Assembly (NCBI GenBank): GCA_964057225.1
Contig: OZ059895.1
Location: 23,942,688-24,006,687, forward strand
From: Auanema rhodensis
Lineage: Eukaryota > Nematoda > Chromadorea > Rhabditida > Rhabditidae
DNA: 64,000 nucleotides
Direction: 5' to 3'
The stretch's first letter is position 1; every line of letters begins with the position of its first letter. The notes beneath the pieces were generated by a model that made no database searches, had not been told where the DNA came from, and saw only the letters and a program-made list of their open reading frames with translations. Both the position numbers and the translations under genes were made by a program. Positions 53,371-64,000 of the stretch are shown here, piece after piece.

Positions 53371-55959
53371 GTCTTACGTGAACTTTAATTTATGCTAATT
53401 AAATGTACACGTGATGTGCACTTGGTATGTAACTCGCTTCACGTGAAAGATAAAGAGATGCGGTTTTCAAAATTAGATTCCCCATGTCCATATTAGTCTA
53501 AAAACAAATTTTTATTGATATTGGTGCATGGTAACCATGACTTTGAATTTTACGTGAACTTTAATTTATGCTAATTAAATGTACACGTGATGTGCACTTG
53601 GTATGTAACTCGCTTCACGTGAAAGATAAAGAGATGCGGTTTTCAAAATTAGATTCCCCATGTCCATATTAGTCTAAAAACAAATTTTTATTGATATTGC
53701 TTCATGGTAACCATGACTTTGAAATTTACGTGAACTTTAATTTATGCTAATTAAATGTACACGTGATGTGCACTTGGTATGTAACTCGCTTCACGTGAAA
53801 GATAAAGAGATGCGGTTTTCAAAATTAGATTCCCCATGTCCATATTAGTCTAAAAACAAATTTTTATTGATATTGGTGCATGGTAACCATGACTTTGAAT
53901 TTTACGTGAACTTTAATTTATGCTAATTAAATGTACACGTGATGTGCACTTGGTATGTAACTCGCTTCACGTGAAAGATAAAGAGATGCGGTTTTCAAAA
54001 TTAGATTCCCCATGTCCATATTAGTCTAAAAACAAATTTTTATTGATATTGCTTCATGGTAACCATGACTTTGAAATTTACGTGAACTTTAATTTATGCT
54101 AATTAAATGTACACGTGATGTGCACTTGGTATGTAACTCGCTTCACGTGAAAGATAAAGAAATGCGGTTTTCAAAATTAGATTCCCCATGTCCATATTAG
54201 TCTAAAAACAAATTTTTATTGATATTGGTTCATGGTAACCATGACTTTGAAATTTACGTGAACTTTAATTTATGCTAATTAAATGTACACGTGATGTGCA
54301 CTTGGTATGTAACTCGCTTCACGTAAAAGATAAAGAGATGCGGTTTTCAAAATTAGATTCCCCATGTCCATATTAGTCTAAAAACAAATTTTTATTGATA
54401 TTGGTGCATGGTAACCATGACTTTGAATTTTACGTGAACTTTAATTTATGCTAATTAAATGTACACGTGATGTGCACTTGGTATGTAACTCGCTTCACGT
54501 GAAAGATAAAGAGATGCGGTTTTCAAAATTAGATTCCCCATGTCCATATTAGTCTAAAAACAAATTTTTATTGATATTGGTGCATGGTAACTATGACTTT
54601 GAAATTTACGTGAACTTTAATTTATGCTAATTAAATGTACACGTGATGTGCACTTGGTATGTAACTTGCTTCACGTGAAAGATAAAGAGATGCGGTTTTC
54701 AAAATTAGATTCCCCATGTCCATATTAGTCTAAAAACAAATTTTTATTGATATTGGTTCATGGTAACCATGACTTTGAAATTTACGTGAACTTTAATTTA
54801 TGCTAATTAAATGTACACGTGATGTGCACTTGGTACGTAACTCGCTTCACGTGAAAGATGAAGAGATGCGGTTTTCAAAATTAGATTCCCCATGTCCATA
54901 TTAGTCTAAAAACAAATTTTTATTGATATTGGTGCATGGTAACCATGACTTTGAAATTTACGTGAACTTTAATTTATGCTAATTAAATGTACACGTGATG
55001 TGCACTTGGTATGTAACTCGCTTCACGTGAAAGATAAAGAGATGCGGTTTTCAAAATTAGATTCCCCATGTCCATATTAGTCTAAAAACAAACTTTTATT
55101 GATATTGGTTCATGGTAACCATGACTTTGAAATTTACGTGAACTTTAATTTATGCTAATTAAATGTACACGTGATGTGCACTTGGTATGTAACTCGCTTC
55201 ACGTGAAAGATGAAGAGATGCGGTTTTCACAATTAGATTCCCCATGTCCATATTAGTCTAAAAACAAATTTTTATTGATATTGGTTCATGGTAACCATGA
55301 CTTTGAAATTTACGTGAACTTTAATTTATGCTAATTAAATGTACACGTGATGTGCACTTGGTATGTAACTCGCTTCACGTAAAAGATAAAGAGATGCGGT
55401 TTTCAAAATCAGATTCCCCATGTCCATATTAGTCTAAAAACAAATTTTTATTGATATTGGTGCATGGTAACCATGACTTTGAATTTTACGTGAACTTTAA
55501 TTTATGCTAATTAAATGTACACGTGATGTGCACTTGGTATGTAACTCGCTTCACGTGAAAGATGAAGAGATGCGGTTTTCACAATTAGATTCCCCATGTC
55601 CATATTAGTCTAAAAACAAATTTTTATTGATATTGGTTCATGGTAACCATGACTTTGAAATTTACGTGAACTTTAATTTATGCTAATTAAATGTACACGT
55701 GATGTGCACTTGGTATGTAACTCGCTTCACGTGAAAGATGAAGAGATGCGGTTTTCACAATTAGATTCCCCATGTCCATATTAGTCTAAAAACAAATTTT
55801 TATTGATATTGGTGCATGGTAACCATGACTTTGAATTTTACGTGAACTTTAATTTATGCTAATTAAATGTACACGTGATGTGCACTTGGTATGTAACTCG
55901 CTTCACGTAAAAGATAAAGAGATGCGGTTTTCAAAATTAGATTCCCCATGTCCATATTA
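53371..55959. repeat. HOR unit bounded by short monomer, 15-mer, 2589 bp
   Basis: Same length and A-to-N order as 46901-49489, with separate J and K monomers. These two near-identical copies flank the insertion-bearing unit, which itself belongs to the J/K-fused type. The copy order along the array is therefore not simply by similarity. Confidence 0.85.
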
Positions 55960-58372
55960 GTCTTACGTGAACTTTAATTTATGCTAATTAAATGTACACG
56001 TGATGTGCACTTGGTATGTAACTCGCTTCACGTGAAAGATAAAGAGATGCGGTTTTCAAAATTAGATTCCCCATGTCCATATTAGTCTAAAAACAAATTT
56101 TTATTGATATTGGTGCATGGTAACCATGACTTTGAATTTTACGTGAACTTTAATTTATGCTAATTAAATGTACACGTGATGTGCACTTGGTATGTAACTC
56201 GCTTCACGTGAAAGATAAAGAGATGCGGTTTTCAAAATTAGATTCCCCATGTCCATATTAGTCTAAAAACAAATTTTTATTGATATTGCTTCATGGTAAC
56301 CATGACTTTGAAATTTACGTGAACTTTAATTTATGCTAATTAAATGTACACGTGATGTGCACTTGGTATGTAACTCGCTTCACGTGAAAGATAAAGAGAT
56401 GCGGTTTTCAAAATTAGATTCCCCATGTCCATATTAGTCTAAAAACAAATTTTTATTGATATTGGTGCATGGTAACCATGACTTTGAATTTTACGTGAAC
56501 TTTAATTTATGCTAATTAAATGTACACGTGATGTGCACTTGGTATGTAACTCGCTTCACGTGAAAGATAAAGAGATGCGGTTTTCAAAATTAGATTCCCC
56601 ATGTCCATATTAGTCTAAAAACAAATTTTTATTGATATTGCTTCATGGTAACCATGACTTTGAAATTTACGTGAACTTTAATTTATGCTAATTAAATGTA
56701 CACGTGATGTGCACTTGGTATGTAACTCGCTTCACGTGAAAGATAAAGAAATGCGGTTTTCAAAATTAGATTCCCCATGTCCATATTAGTCTAAAAACAA
56801 ATTTTTATTGATATTGGTTCATGGTAACCATGACTTTGAAATTTACGTGAACTTTAATTTATGCTAATTAAATGTACACGTGATGTGCACTTGGTATGTA
56901 ACTCGCTTCACGTAAAAGATAAAGAGATGCGGTTTTCAAAATTAGATTCCCCATGTCCATATTAGTCTAAAAACAAATTTTTATTGATATTGGTGCATGG
57001 TAACCATGACTTTGAATTTTACGTGAACTTTAATTTATGCTAATTAAATGTACACGTGATGTGCACTTGGTATGTAACTCGCTTCACGTGAAAGATAAAG
57101 AGATGCGGTTTTCAAAATTAGATTCCCCATGTCCATATTAGTCTAAAAACAAATTTTTATTGATATTGGTGCATGGTAACTATGACTTTGAAATTTACGT
57201 GAACTTTAATTTATGCTAATTAAATGTACACGTGATGTGCACTTGGTATGTAACTTGCTTCACGTGAAAGATAAAGAGATGCGGTTTTCAAAATTAGATT
57301 CCCCATGTCCATATTAGTCTAAAAACAAATTTTTATTGATATTGGTTCATGGTAACCATGACTTTGAAATTTACGTGAACTTTAATTTATGCTAATTAAA
57401 TGTACACGTGATGTGCACTTGGTACGTAACTCGCTTCACGTGAAAGATGAAGAGATGCGGTTTTCAAAATTAGATTCCCCATGTCCATATTAGTCTAAAA
57501 ACAAATTTTTATTGATATTGGTGCATGGTAACCATGACTTTGAAATTTACGTGAACTTTAATTTATGCTAATTAAATGTACACGTGATGTGCACTTGGTA
57601 TGTAACTCGCTTCACGTGAAAGATAAAGAGATGCGGTTTTCAAAATTAGATTCCCCATGTCCATATTAGTCTAAAAACAAACTTTTATTGATATTGGTTC
57701 ATGGTAACCATGACTTTGAAATTTACGTGAACTTTAATTTATGCTAATTAAATGTACACGTGATGTGCACTTGGTATGTAACTCGCTTCACGTGAAAGAT
57801 AAAGAGATGCGGTTTTCAAAATCAGATTCCCCATGTCCATATTAGTCTAAAAACAAATTTTTATTGATATTGGTGCATGGTAACCATGACTTTGAATTTT
57901 ACGTGAACTTTAATTTATGCTAATTAAATGTACACGTGATGTGCACTTGGTATGTAACTCGCTTCACGTGAAAGATGAAGAGATGCGGTTTTCACAATTA
58001 GATTCCCCATGTCCATATTAGTCTAAAAACAAATTTTTATTGATATTGGTTCATGGTAACCATGACTTTGAAATTTACGTGAACTTTAATTTATGCTAAT
58101 TAAATGTACACGTGATGTGCACTTGGTATGTAACTCGCTTCACGTGAAAGATGAAGAGATGCGGTTTTCACAATTAGATTCCCCATGTCCATATTAGTCT
58201 AAAAACAAATTTTTATTGATATTGGTGCATGGTAACCATGACTTTGAATTTTACGTGAACTTTAATTTATGCTAATTAAATGTACACGTGATGTGCACTT
58301 GGTATGTAACTCGCTTCACGTAAAAGATAAAGAGATGCGGTTTTCAAAATTAGATTCCCCATGTCCATATTA
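55960..58372. repeat. HOR unit bounded by short monomer, 14-mer, 2413 bp
   Basis: It differs from the 15-mer by exactly one monomer. J (AAACTTTT) passes directly into AAAATCAG, consistent with unequal exchange between adjacent J and K. Positions 55960-56529 match 49490-50059, and 57182-58372 match 52180-53370, so this unit is the best intact reference for the retrotransposon insertion site. Confidence 0.85.
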
Positions 58373-60785
58373 GTCTTACGTGAACTTTAATTTATGCTAA
58401 TTAAATGTACACGTGATGTGCACTTGGTATGTAACTCGCTTCACGTGAAAGATAAAGAGATGCGGTTTTCAAAATTAGATTCCCCATGTCCATATTAGTC
58501 TAAAAACAAATTTTTATTGATATTGGTGCATGGTAACCATGACTTTGAATTTTACGTGAACTTTAATTTATGCTAATTAAATGTACACGTGATGTGCACT
58601 TGGTATGTAACTCGCTTCACGTGAAAGATAAAGAGATGCGGTTTTCAAAATTAGATTCCCCATGTCCATATTAGTCTAAAAACAAATTTTTATTGATATT
58701 GCTTCATGGTAACCATGACTTTGAAATTTACGTGAACTTTAATTTATGCTAATTAAATGTACACGTGATGTGCACTTGGTATGTAACTCGCTTCACGTGA
58801 AAGATAAAGAGATGCGGTTTTCAAAATTAGATTCCCCATGTCCATATTAGTCTAAAAACAAATTTTTATTGATATTGGTGCATGGTAACCATGACTTTGA
58901 ATTTTACGTGAACTTTAATTTATGCTAATTAAATGTACACGTGATGTGCACTTGGTATGTAACTCGCTTCACGTGAAAGATAAAGAGATGCGGTTTTCAA
59001 AATTAGATTCCCCATGTCCATATTAGTCTAAAAACAAATTTTTATTGATATTGCTTCATGGTAACCATGACTTTGAAATTTACGTGAACTTTAATTTATG
59101 CTAATTAAATGTACACGTGATGTGCACTTGGTATGTAACTCGCTTCACGTGAAAGATAAAGAAATGCGGTTTTCAAAATTAGATTCCCCATGTCCATATT
59201 AGTCTAAAAACAAATTTTTATTGATATTGGTTCATGGTAACCATGACTTTGAAATTTACGTGAACTTTAATTTATGCTAATTAAATGTACACGTGATGTG
59301 CACTTGGTATGTAACTCGCTTCACGTAAAAGATAAAGAGATGCGGTTTTCAAAATTAGATTCCCCATGTCCATATTAGTCTAAAAACAAATTTTTATTGA
59401 TATTGGTGCATGGTAACCATGACTTTGAATTTTACGTGAACTTTAATTTATGCTAATTAAATGTACACGTGATGTGCACTTGGTATGTAACTCGCTTCAC
59501 GTGAAAGATAAAGAGATGCGGTTTTCAAAATTAGATTCCCCATGTCCATATTAGTCTAAAAACAAATTTTTATTGATATTGGTGCATGGTAACTATGACT
59601 TTGAAATTTACGTGAACTTTAATTTATGCTAATTAAATGTACACGTGATGTGCACTTGGTATGTAACTTGCTTCACGTGAAAGATAAAGAGATGCGGTTT
59701 TCAAAATTAGATTCCCCATGTCCATATTAGTCTAAAAACAAATTTTTATTGATATTGGTTCATGGTAACCATGACTTTGAAATTTACGTGAACTTTAATT
59801 TATGCTAATTAAATGTACACGTGATGTGCACTTGGTACGTAACTCGCTTCACGTGAAAGATGAAGAGATGCGGTTTTCAAAATTAGATTCCCCATGTCCA
59901 TATTAGTCTAAAAACAAATTTTTATTGATATTGGTGCATGGTAACCATGACTTTGAAATTTACGTGAACTTTAATTTATGCTAATTAAATGTACACGTGA
60001 TGTGCACTTGGTATGTAACTCGCTTCACGTGAAAGATAAAGAGATGCGGTTTTCAAAATTAGATTCCCTATGTCCATATTAGTCTAAAAACAAATTTTTA
60101 TTGATATTGGTGCATGGTAACCATGACTTTGAAATTTACGTGAACTTCAATTTATGCTAATTAAATGTACACGTGATGTGCACTTGGTATGTAACTCGCT
60201 TCACGTAAAAGATAAAGAGATGCGGTTTTCAAAATTAGATTCCCCATGTCCATATTAGTCTAAAAACAAATTTTTATTGATATTGGTGCATGGTAACCAT
60301 GACTTTGAATTTTACGTGAACTTTAATTTATGCTAATTAAATGTACACGTGATGTGCACTTGGTATGTAACTCGCTTCACGTGAAAGATAAAGAGATGCG
60401 GTTTTCAAAATTAGATTCCCCATGTCCATATTAGTCTAAAAACAAATTTTTATTGATATTGCTTCATGGTAACCATGACTTTGAAATTTACGTGAACTTT
60501 AATTTATGCTAATTAAATGTACACGTGATGTGCACTTGGTATGTAACTCGCTTCACGTAAAAGATAAAGAGATGCGGTTTTCAAAATTAGATTCCCCATG
60601 TCCATATTAGTCTAAAAACAAATTTTTATTGATATTGGTGCATGGTAACCATGACTTTGAATTTTACGTGAACTTTAATTTATGCTAATTAAATGTACAC
60701 GTGATGTGCACTTGGTATGTAACTCGCTTCACGTAAAAGATAAAGAGATGCGGTTTTCAAAATTAGATTCCCCATGTCCATATTA
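58373..60785. repeat. HOR unit bounded by short monomer, 14-mer, 2413 bp
   Basis: Same length as the preceding unit but a different second half. After monomer I it has an ATTCCCTATG variant near 60066, a GAACTTCAATT variant near 60143, and then GGTGC, GAATTTT and GCTTCATGG monomers with CGTAAAAG. The equal length is therefore partly coincidental and reflects independent gain and loss of whole monomers. Confidence 0.8.
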
Positions 60786-61790
60786 GTCTTACGTGAACTT
60801 TAATTTATGCTAATTAAATGTACACGTGATGTGCACTTGGTATGTAACTCGCTTCACGTGAAAGATAAAGAGATGCGGTTTTCAAAATTAGATTCCCCAT
60901 GTCCATATTAGTCTAAAAACAAATTTTTATTGATATTGGTGCATGGTAACCATGACTTTGAATTTTACGTGAACTTTAATTTATGCTAATTAAATGTACA
61001 CGTGATGTGCACTTGGCATGTAACTCGCTTCACGTGAAAGATAAAGAGATGCGGTTTTCAAAATTAGATTCCCCATGTCCATATTAGTCTAAAAACAAAT
61101 TTTTATTGATATTGGTTCATGGTAACCATGACTTTGAAATTTACGTGAACTTTAATTTATGCTAATTAAATGTACACGTGATGTGCACTTGGTATGTAAC
61201 TCGCTTCACGTGAAAGATAAAGAGATGCGGTTTTCAAAATTAGATTCCCCATGTCCATATTAGTCTAAAAACAAACTTTTATTGATATTGGTTCATGGTA
61301 ACCATGACTTTGAAATTTACGTGAACTTTAATTTATGCTAATTAAATGTACACGTGATGTGCACTTGGTATGTAACTCGCTTCACGTAAAAGATAAAGAG
61401 ATGCGGTTTTCAAAATTAGATTCCCCATGTCCATATTAGTCTAAAAACAAATTTTTATTGATATTGGTGCATGGTAACCATGACTTTGAATTTTACGTGA
61501 ACTTTAATTTATGCTAATTAAATGTACACGTGATGTGCACTTGGTATGTAACTCGCTTCACGTGAAAGATAAAGAGATGCGGTTTTCAAAATTAGATTCC
61601 CCATGTCCATATTAGTCTAAAAACAAATTTTTATTGATATTGGTGCATGGTAACCATGACTTTGAATTTTACGTGAACTTTAATTTATGCTAATTAAATG
61701 TACACGTGATGTGCACTTGGTATGTAACTCGCTTCACGTAAAAGATAAAGAGATGCGGTTTTCAAAATTAGATTCCCCATGTCCATATTA
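60786..61790. repeat. HOR unit bounded by short monomer, 6-mer, 1005 bp
   Basis: The shortest unit, at 6 x 176 minus 51 bp. It has the short monomer, a GAATTTT monomer with a GGCATGTAAC variant near 61015, GGTTC, AAACTTTT-GGTTC, and two GAATTTT monomers, then the next short-monomer junction at 61791. Confidence 0.85.
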
Positions 61791-64000
61791 GTCTTACGTG
61801 AACTTTAATTTATGCTAATTAAATGTACACGTGATGTGCACTTGGTATGTAACTCGCTTCACGTGAAAGATAAAGAGATGCGGTTTTCAAAATTAGATTC
61901 CCCATGTCCATATTAGTCTAAAAACAAATTTTTATTGATATTGGTGCATGGTAACCATGACTTTGAATTTTACGTGAACTTTAATTTATGCTAATTAAAT
62001 GTACACGTGATGTGCACTTGGTATGTAACTCGCTTCACGTGAAAGATAAAGAGATGCGGTTTTCAAAATTAGATTCCCCATGTCCATATTAGTCTAAAAA
62101 CAAATTTTTATTGATATTGCTTCATGGTAACCATGACTTTGAAATTTACGTGAACTTTAATTTATGCTAATTAAATGTACACGTGATGTGCACTTGGTAT
62201 GTAACTCGCTTCACGTAAAAGATAAAGAGATGCGGTTTTCAAAATTAGATTCCCCATGTCCATATTAGTCTAAAAACAAATTTTTATTGATATTGGTGCA
62301 TGGTAACCATGACTTTGAATTTTACGTGAACTTTAATTTATGCTAATTAAATGTACACGTGATGTGCACTTGGTATGTAACTCGCTTCACGTGAAAGATA
62401 AAGAGATGCGGTTTTCAAAATTAGATTCCCCATGTCCATATTAGTCTAAAAACAAATTTTTATTGATATTGGTGCATGGTAACTATGACTTTGAAATTTA
62501 CGTGAACTTTAATTTATGCTAATTAAATGTACACGTGATGTGCACTTGGTATGTAACTTGCTTCACGTGAAAGATAAAGAGATGCGGTTTTCAAAATTAG
62601 ATTCCCCATGTCCATATTAGTCTAAAAACAAATTTTTATTGATATTGGTTCATGGTAACCATGACTTTGAAATTTACGTGAACTTTAATTTATGCTAATT
62701 AAATGTACACGTGATGTGCACTTGGTACGTAACTCGCTTCACGTGAAAGATGAAGAGATGCGGTTTTCAAAATTAGATTCCCCATGTCCATATTAGTCTA
62801 AAAACAAATTTTCATTGATATTGGTGCATGGTAACCATGACTTTGAAATTTACGTGAACTTTAATTTATGCTAATTAAATGTACACGTGATGTGCACTTG
62901 GTATGTAACTCGCTTCACGTGAAAGATGAAGAGATGCGGTTTTCAAAATTAGATTCCCCATGTCCATATTAGTCTAAAAACAAATTTTTATTGATATTGG
63001 TGCATGGTAACCATGACTTTGAAATTTACGTGAACTTTAATTTATGCTAATTAAATGTACACGTGATGTGCACTTGGTATGTAACTCGCTTCACGTGAAA
63101 GATAAAGAGATGCGGTTTTCAAAATTAGATTCCCCATGTCCATATTAGTCTAAAAACAAACTTTTATTGATATTGGTTCATGGTAACCATGACTTTGAAA
63201 TTTACGTGAACTTTAATTTATGCTAATTAAATGTACACGTGATGTGCACTTGGTATGTAACTCGCTTCACGTGAAAGATAAAGAGATGCGGTTTTCACAA
63301 TTAGATTCCCCATGTCCATATTAGTCTAAAAATAAATTTTTATTGATATTGGTTCATGGTAACCATGACTTTGAAATTTACGTGAACTTTAATTTATGCT
63401 AATTAAATGTACACATGATGTGCACTTGGTATGTAACTCGCTTCACGTGAAAGATAAAGAGATGCGGTTTTCAAAATTAGATTCCCCATGTCCATATTAG
63501 TCTAAAAACAAATTTTTATTGATATTGGTGCATGGTAACCATGACTTTGAAATTTACGTGAACTTTAATTTATGCTAATTAAATGTACACGTGATGTGCA
63601 CTTGGTATGTAACTCGCTTCACGTGAAAGATAAAGAGATGCGGTTTTCAAAATTAGATTCCCCATGTCCATATTAGTCTAAAAACAAATTTTTATTGATA
63701 TTGGTGCATGGTAACCATGACTTTGAATTTTACGTGAACTTTAATTTATGCTAATTAAATGTACACGTGATGTGCACTTGGTATGTAACTCGCTTCACGT
63801 GAAAGATAAAGAGATGCGGTTTTCAAAATTAGATTCCCCATGTCCATATTAGTCTAAAAACAAATTTTTATTGATATTGGTGCATGGTAACCATGACTTT
63901 GAAATTTACGTGAACTTTAATTTATGCTAATTAAATGTACACGTGATGTGCACTTGGTATGTAACTCGCTTCACGTGAAAGATAAAGAGATGCGGTTTTC
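61791..64000. repeat. Incomplete last HOR unit at right edge
   Basis: Begins with the ninth short-monomer junction (61791) and continues for more than 2.2 kb without another. The order follows A, B and then an F/G/H-like series (ACTATGAC near 62481, GGTACGTAAC near 62727, GATGAAGAG). Private variants are TTTTCATTG near 62812, AAAATAAATT near 63330 and ACACATGATG near 63412. The unit is cut by the window edge. Confidence 0.75.

Larger units (their letters stand above)
52177..64000. repeat. 176-bp tandem satellite array, right arm
   Basis: The same satellite in the same orientation resumes directly after the retrotransposon and runs off the right edge. It enters mid-monomer, at monomer position 143 to 146 depending on how the junction is read. 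The first phase marker is at 52211 and the last at 63924, which is 68 periods when five 51-bp-deleted monomers are counted (near 53374, 55963, 58376, 60789 and 61794). No other length change is needed to close the phase. Variants are those of the right haplotype domain. Confidence 0.99.

Noticed and set aside
1-64000. CRISPR-like array of direct repeats
   Set aside because: There are no unique spacers; the whole 176-bp unit is repeated head to tail, and the inserted RT is of the eukaryotic non-LTR type.

Overview
The window is almost entirely one tandem satellite DNA array, broken once by a degenerate non-LTR retrotransposon copy. There is no operon, RNA gene, CRISPR array or cellular gene. 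A long, highly homogenised AT-rich satellite plus a CR1/Jockey-like reverse transcriptase (RT) points to a metazoan nuclear genome, probably an invertebrate. The RT resembles, from memory, RTs of nematodes and other invertebrates, but I cannot assign a species. The setting is probably centromeric, pericentromeric or other heterochromatin; nothing in the sequence proves a centromere.

Satellite: the monomer is 176 bp, about 32% G+C. Taking the ATG of ATGCTAATTAAATG as monomer position 1, the window has a partial unit at 1-120, 285 periods from 121 to 50038, the insertion, then 68 periods from 52211 to 63923 and a final partial. Summed phases close exactly if the only length changes are one 28-bp deletion (near 24010), two identical 5-bp deletions (near 25887 and 28698) and nine identical 51-bp deletions (from 42254 to 61794). 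All other variation is substitution.

Regional layout: 1 to about 22 kb is a left haplotype domain (markers ATTCCTCATG, AACGAATT, ACCACGAC). It holds an 18-mer higher-order repeat (HOR, 1-5818), a symmetric X-Y-Z-Y-X arrangement of monomer blocks (10225-14800) and a tandem 9-mer duplication that then varies in length (about 16553-22000). About 22-24.8 kb is a transition. About 24.8-64 kb is a right haplotype domain (markers GATGAAGAG, GGTACGTAAC, TAACTTGC, AAACTTTT, AAAATCAG, GAATTTTACG, CGTAAAAG). It holds a 16-mer HOR (about 31.5-38.2 kb), a 5-mer HOR (about 38.9-41.4 kb) and a family of HORs each bounded by the 51-bp-deleted monomer (42251-61790).

Insertion: 50060-52176 is a 5'-truncated non-LTR element on the minus strand with an uninterrupted RT frame. 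Its apparent start codon comes from the satellite. Comparison with the intact HOR unit 55960-58372 indicates that about 650 bp of satellite is missing at the insertion and that there is no target-site duplication. Beyond this insertion the window holds sequence-level structure (phased ACGT motifs, palindromes, nested HORs) but no new gene system that I can support.
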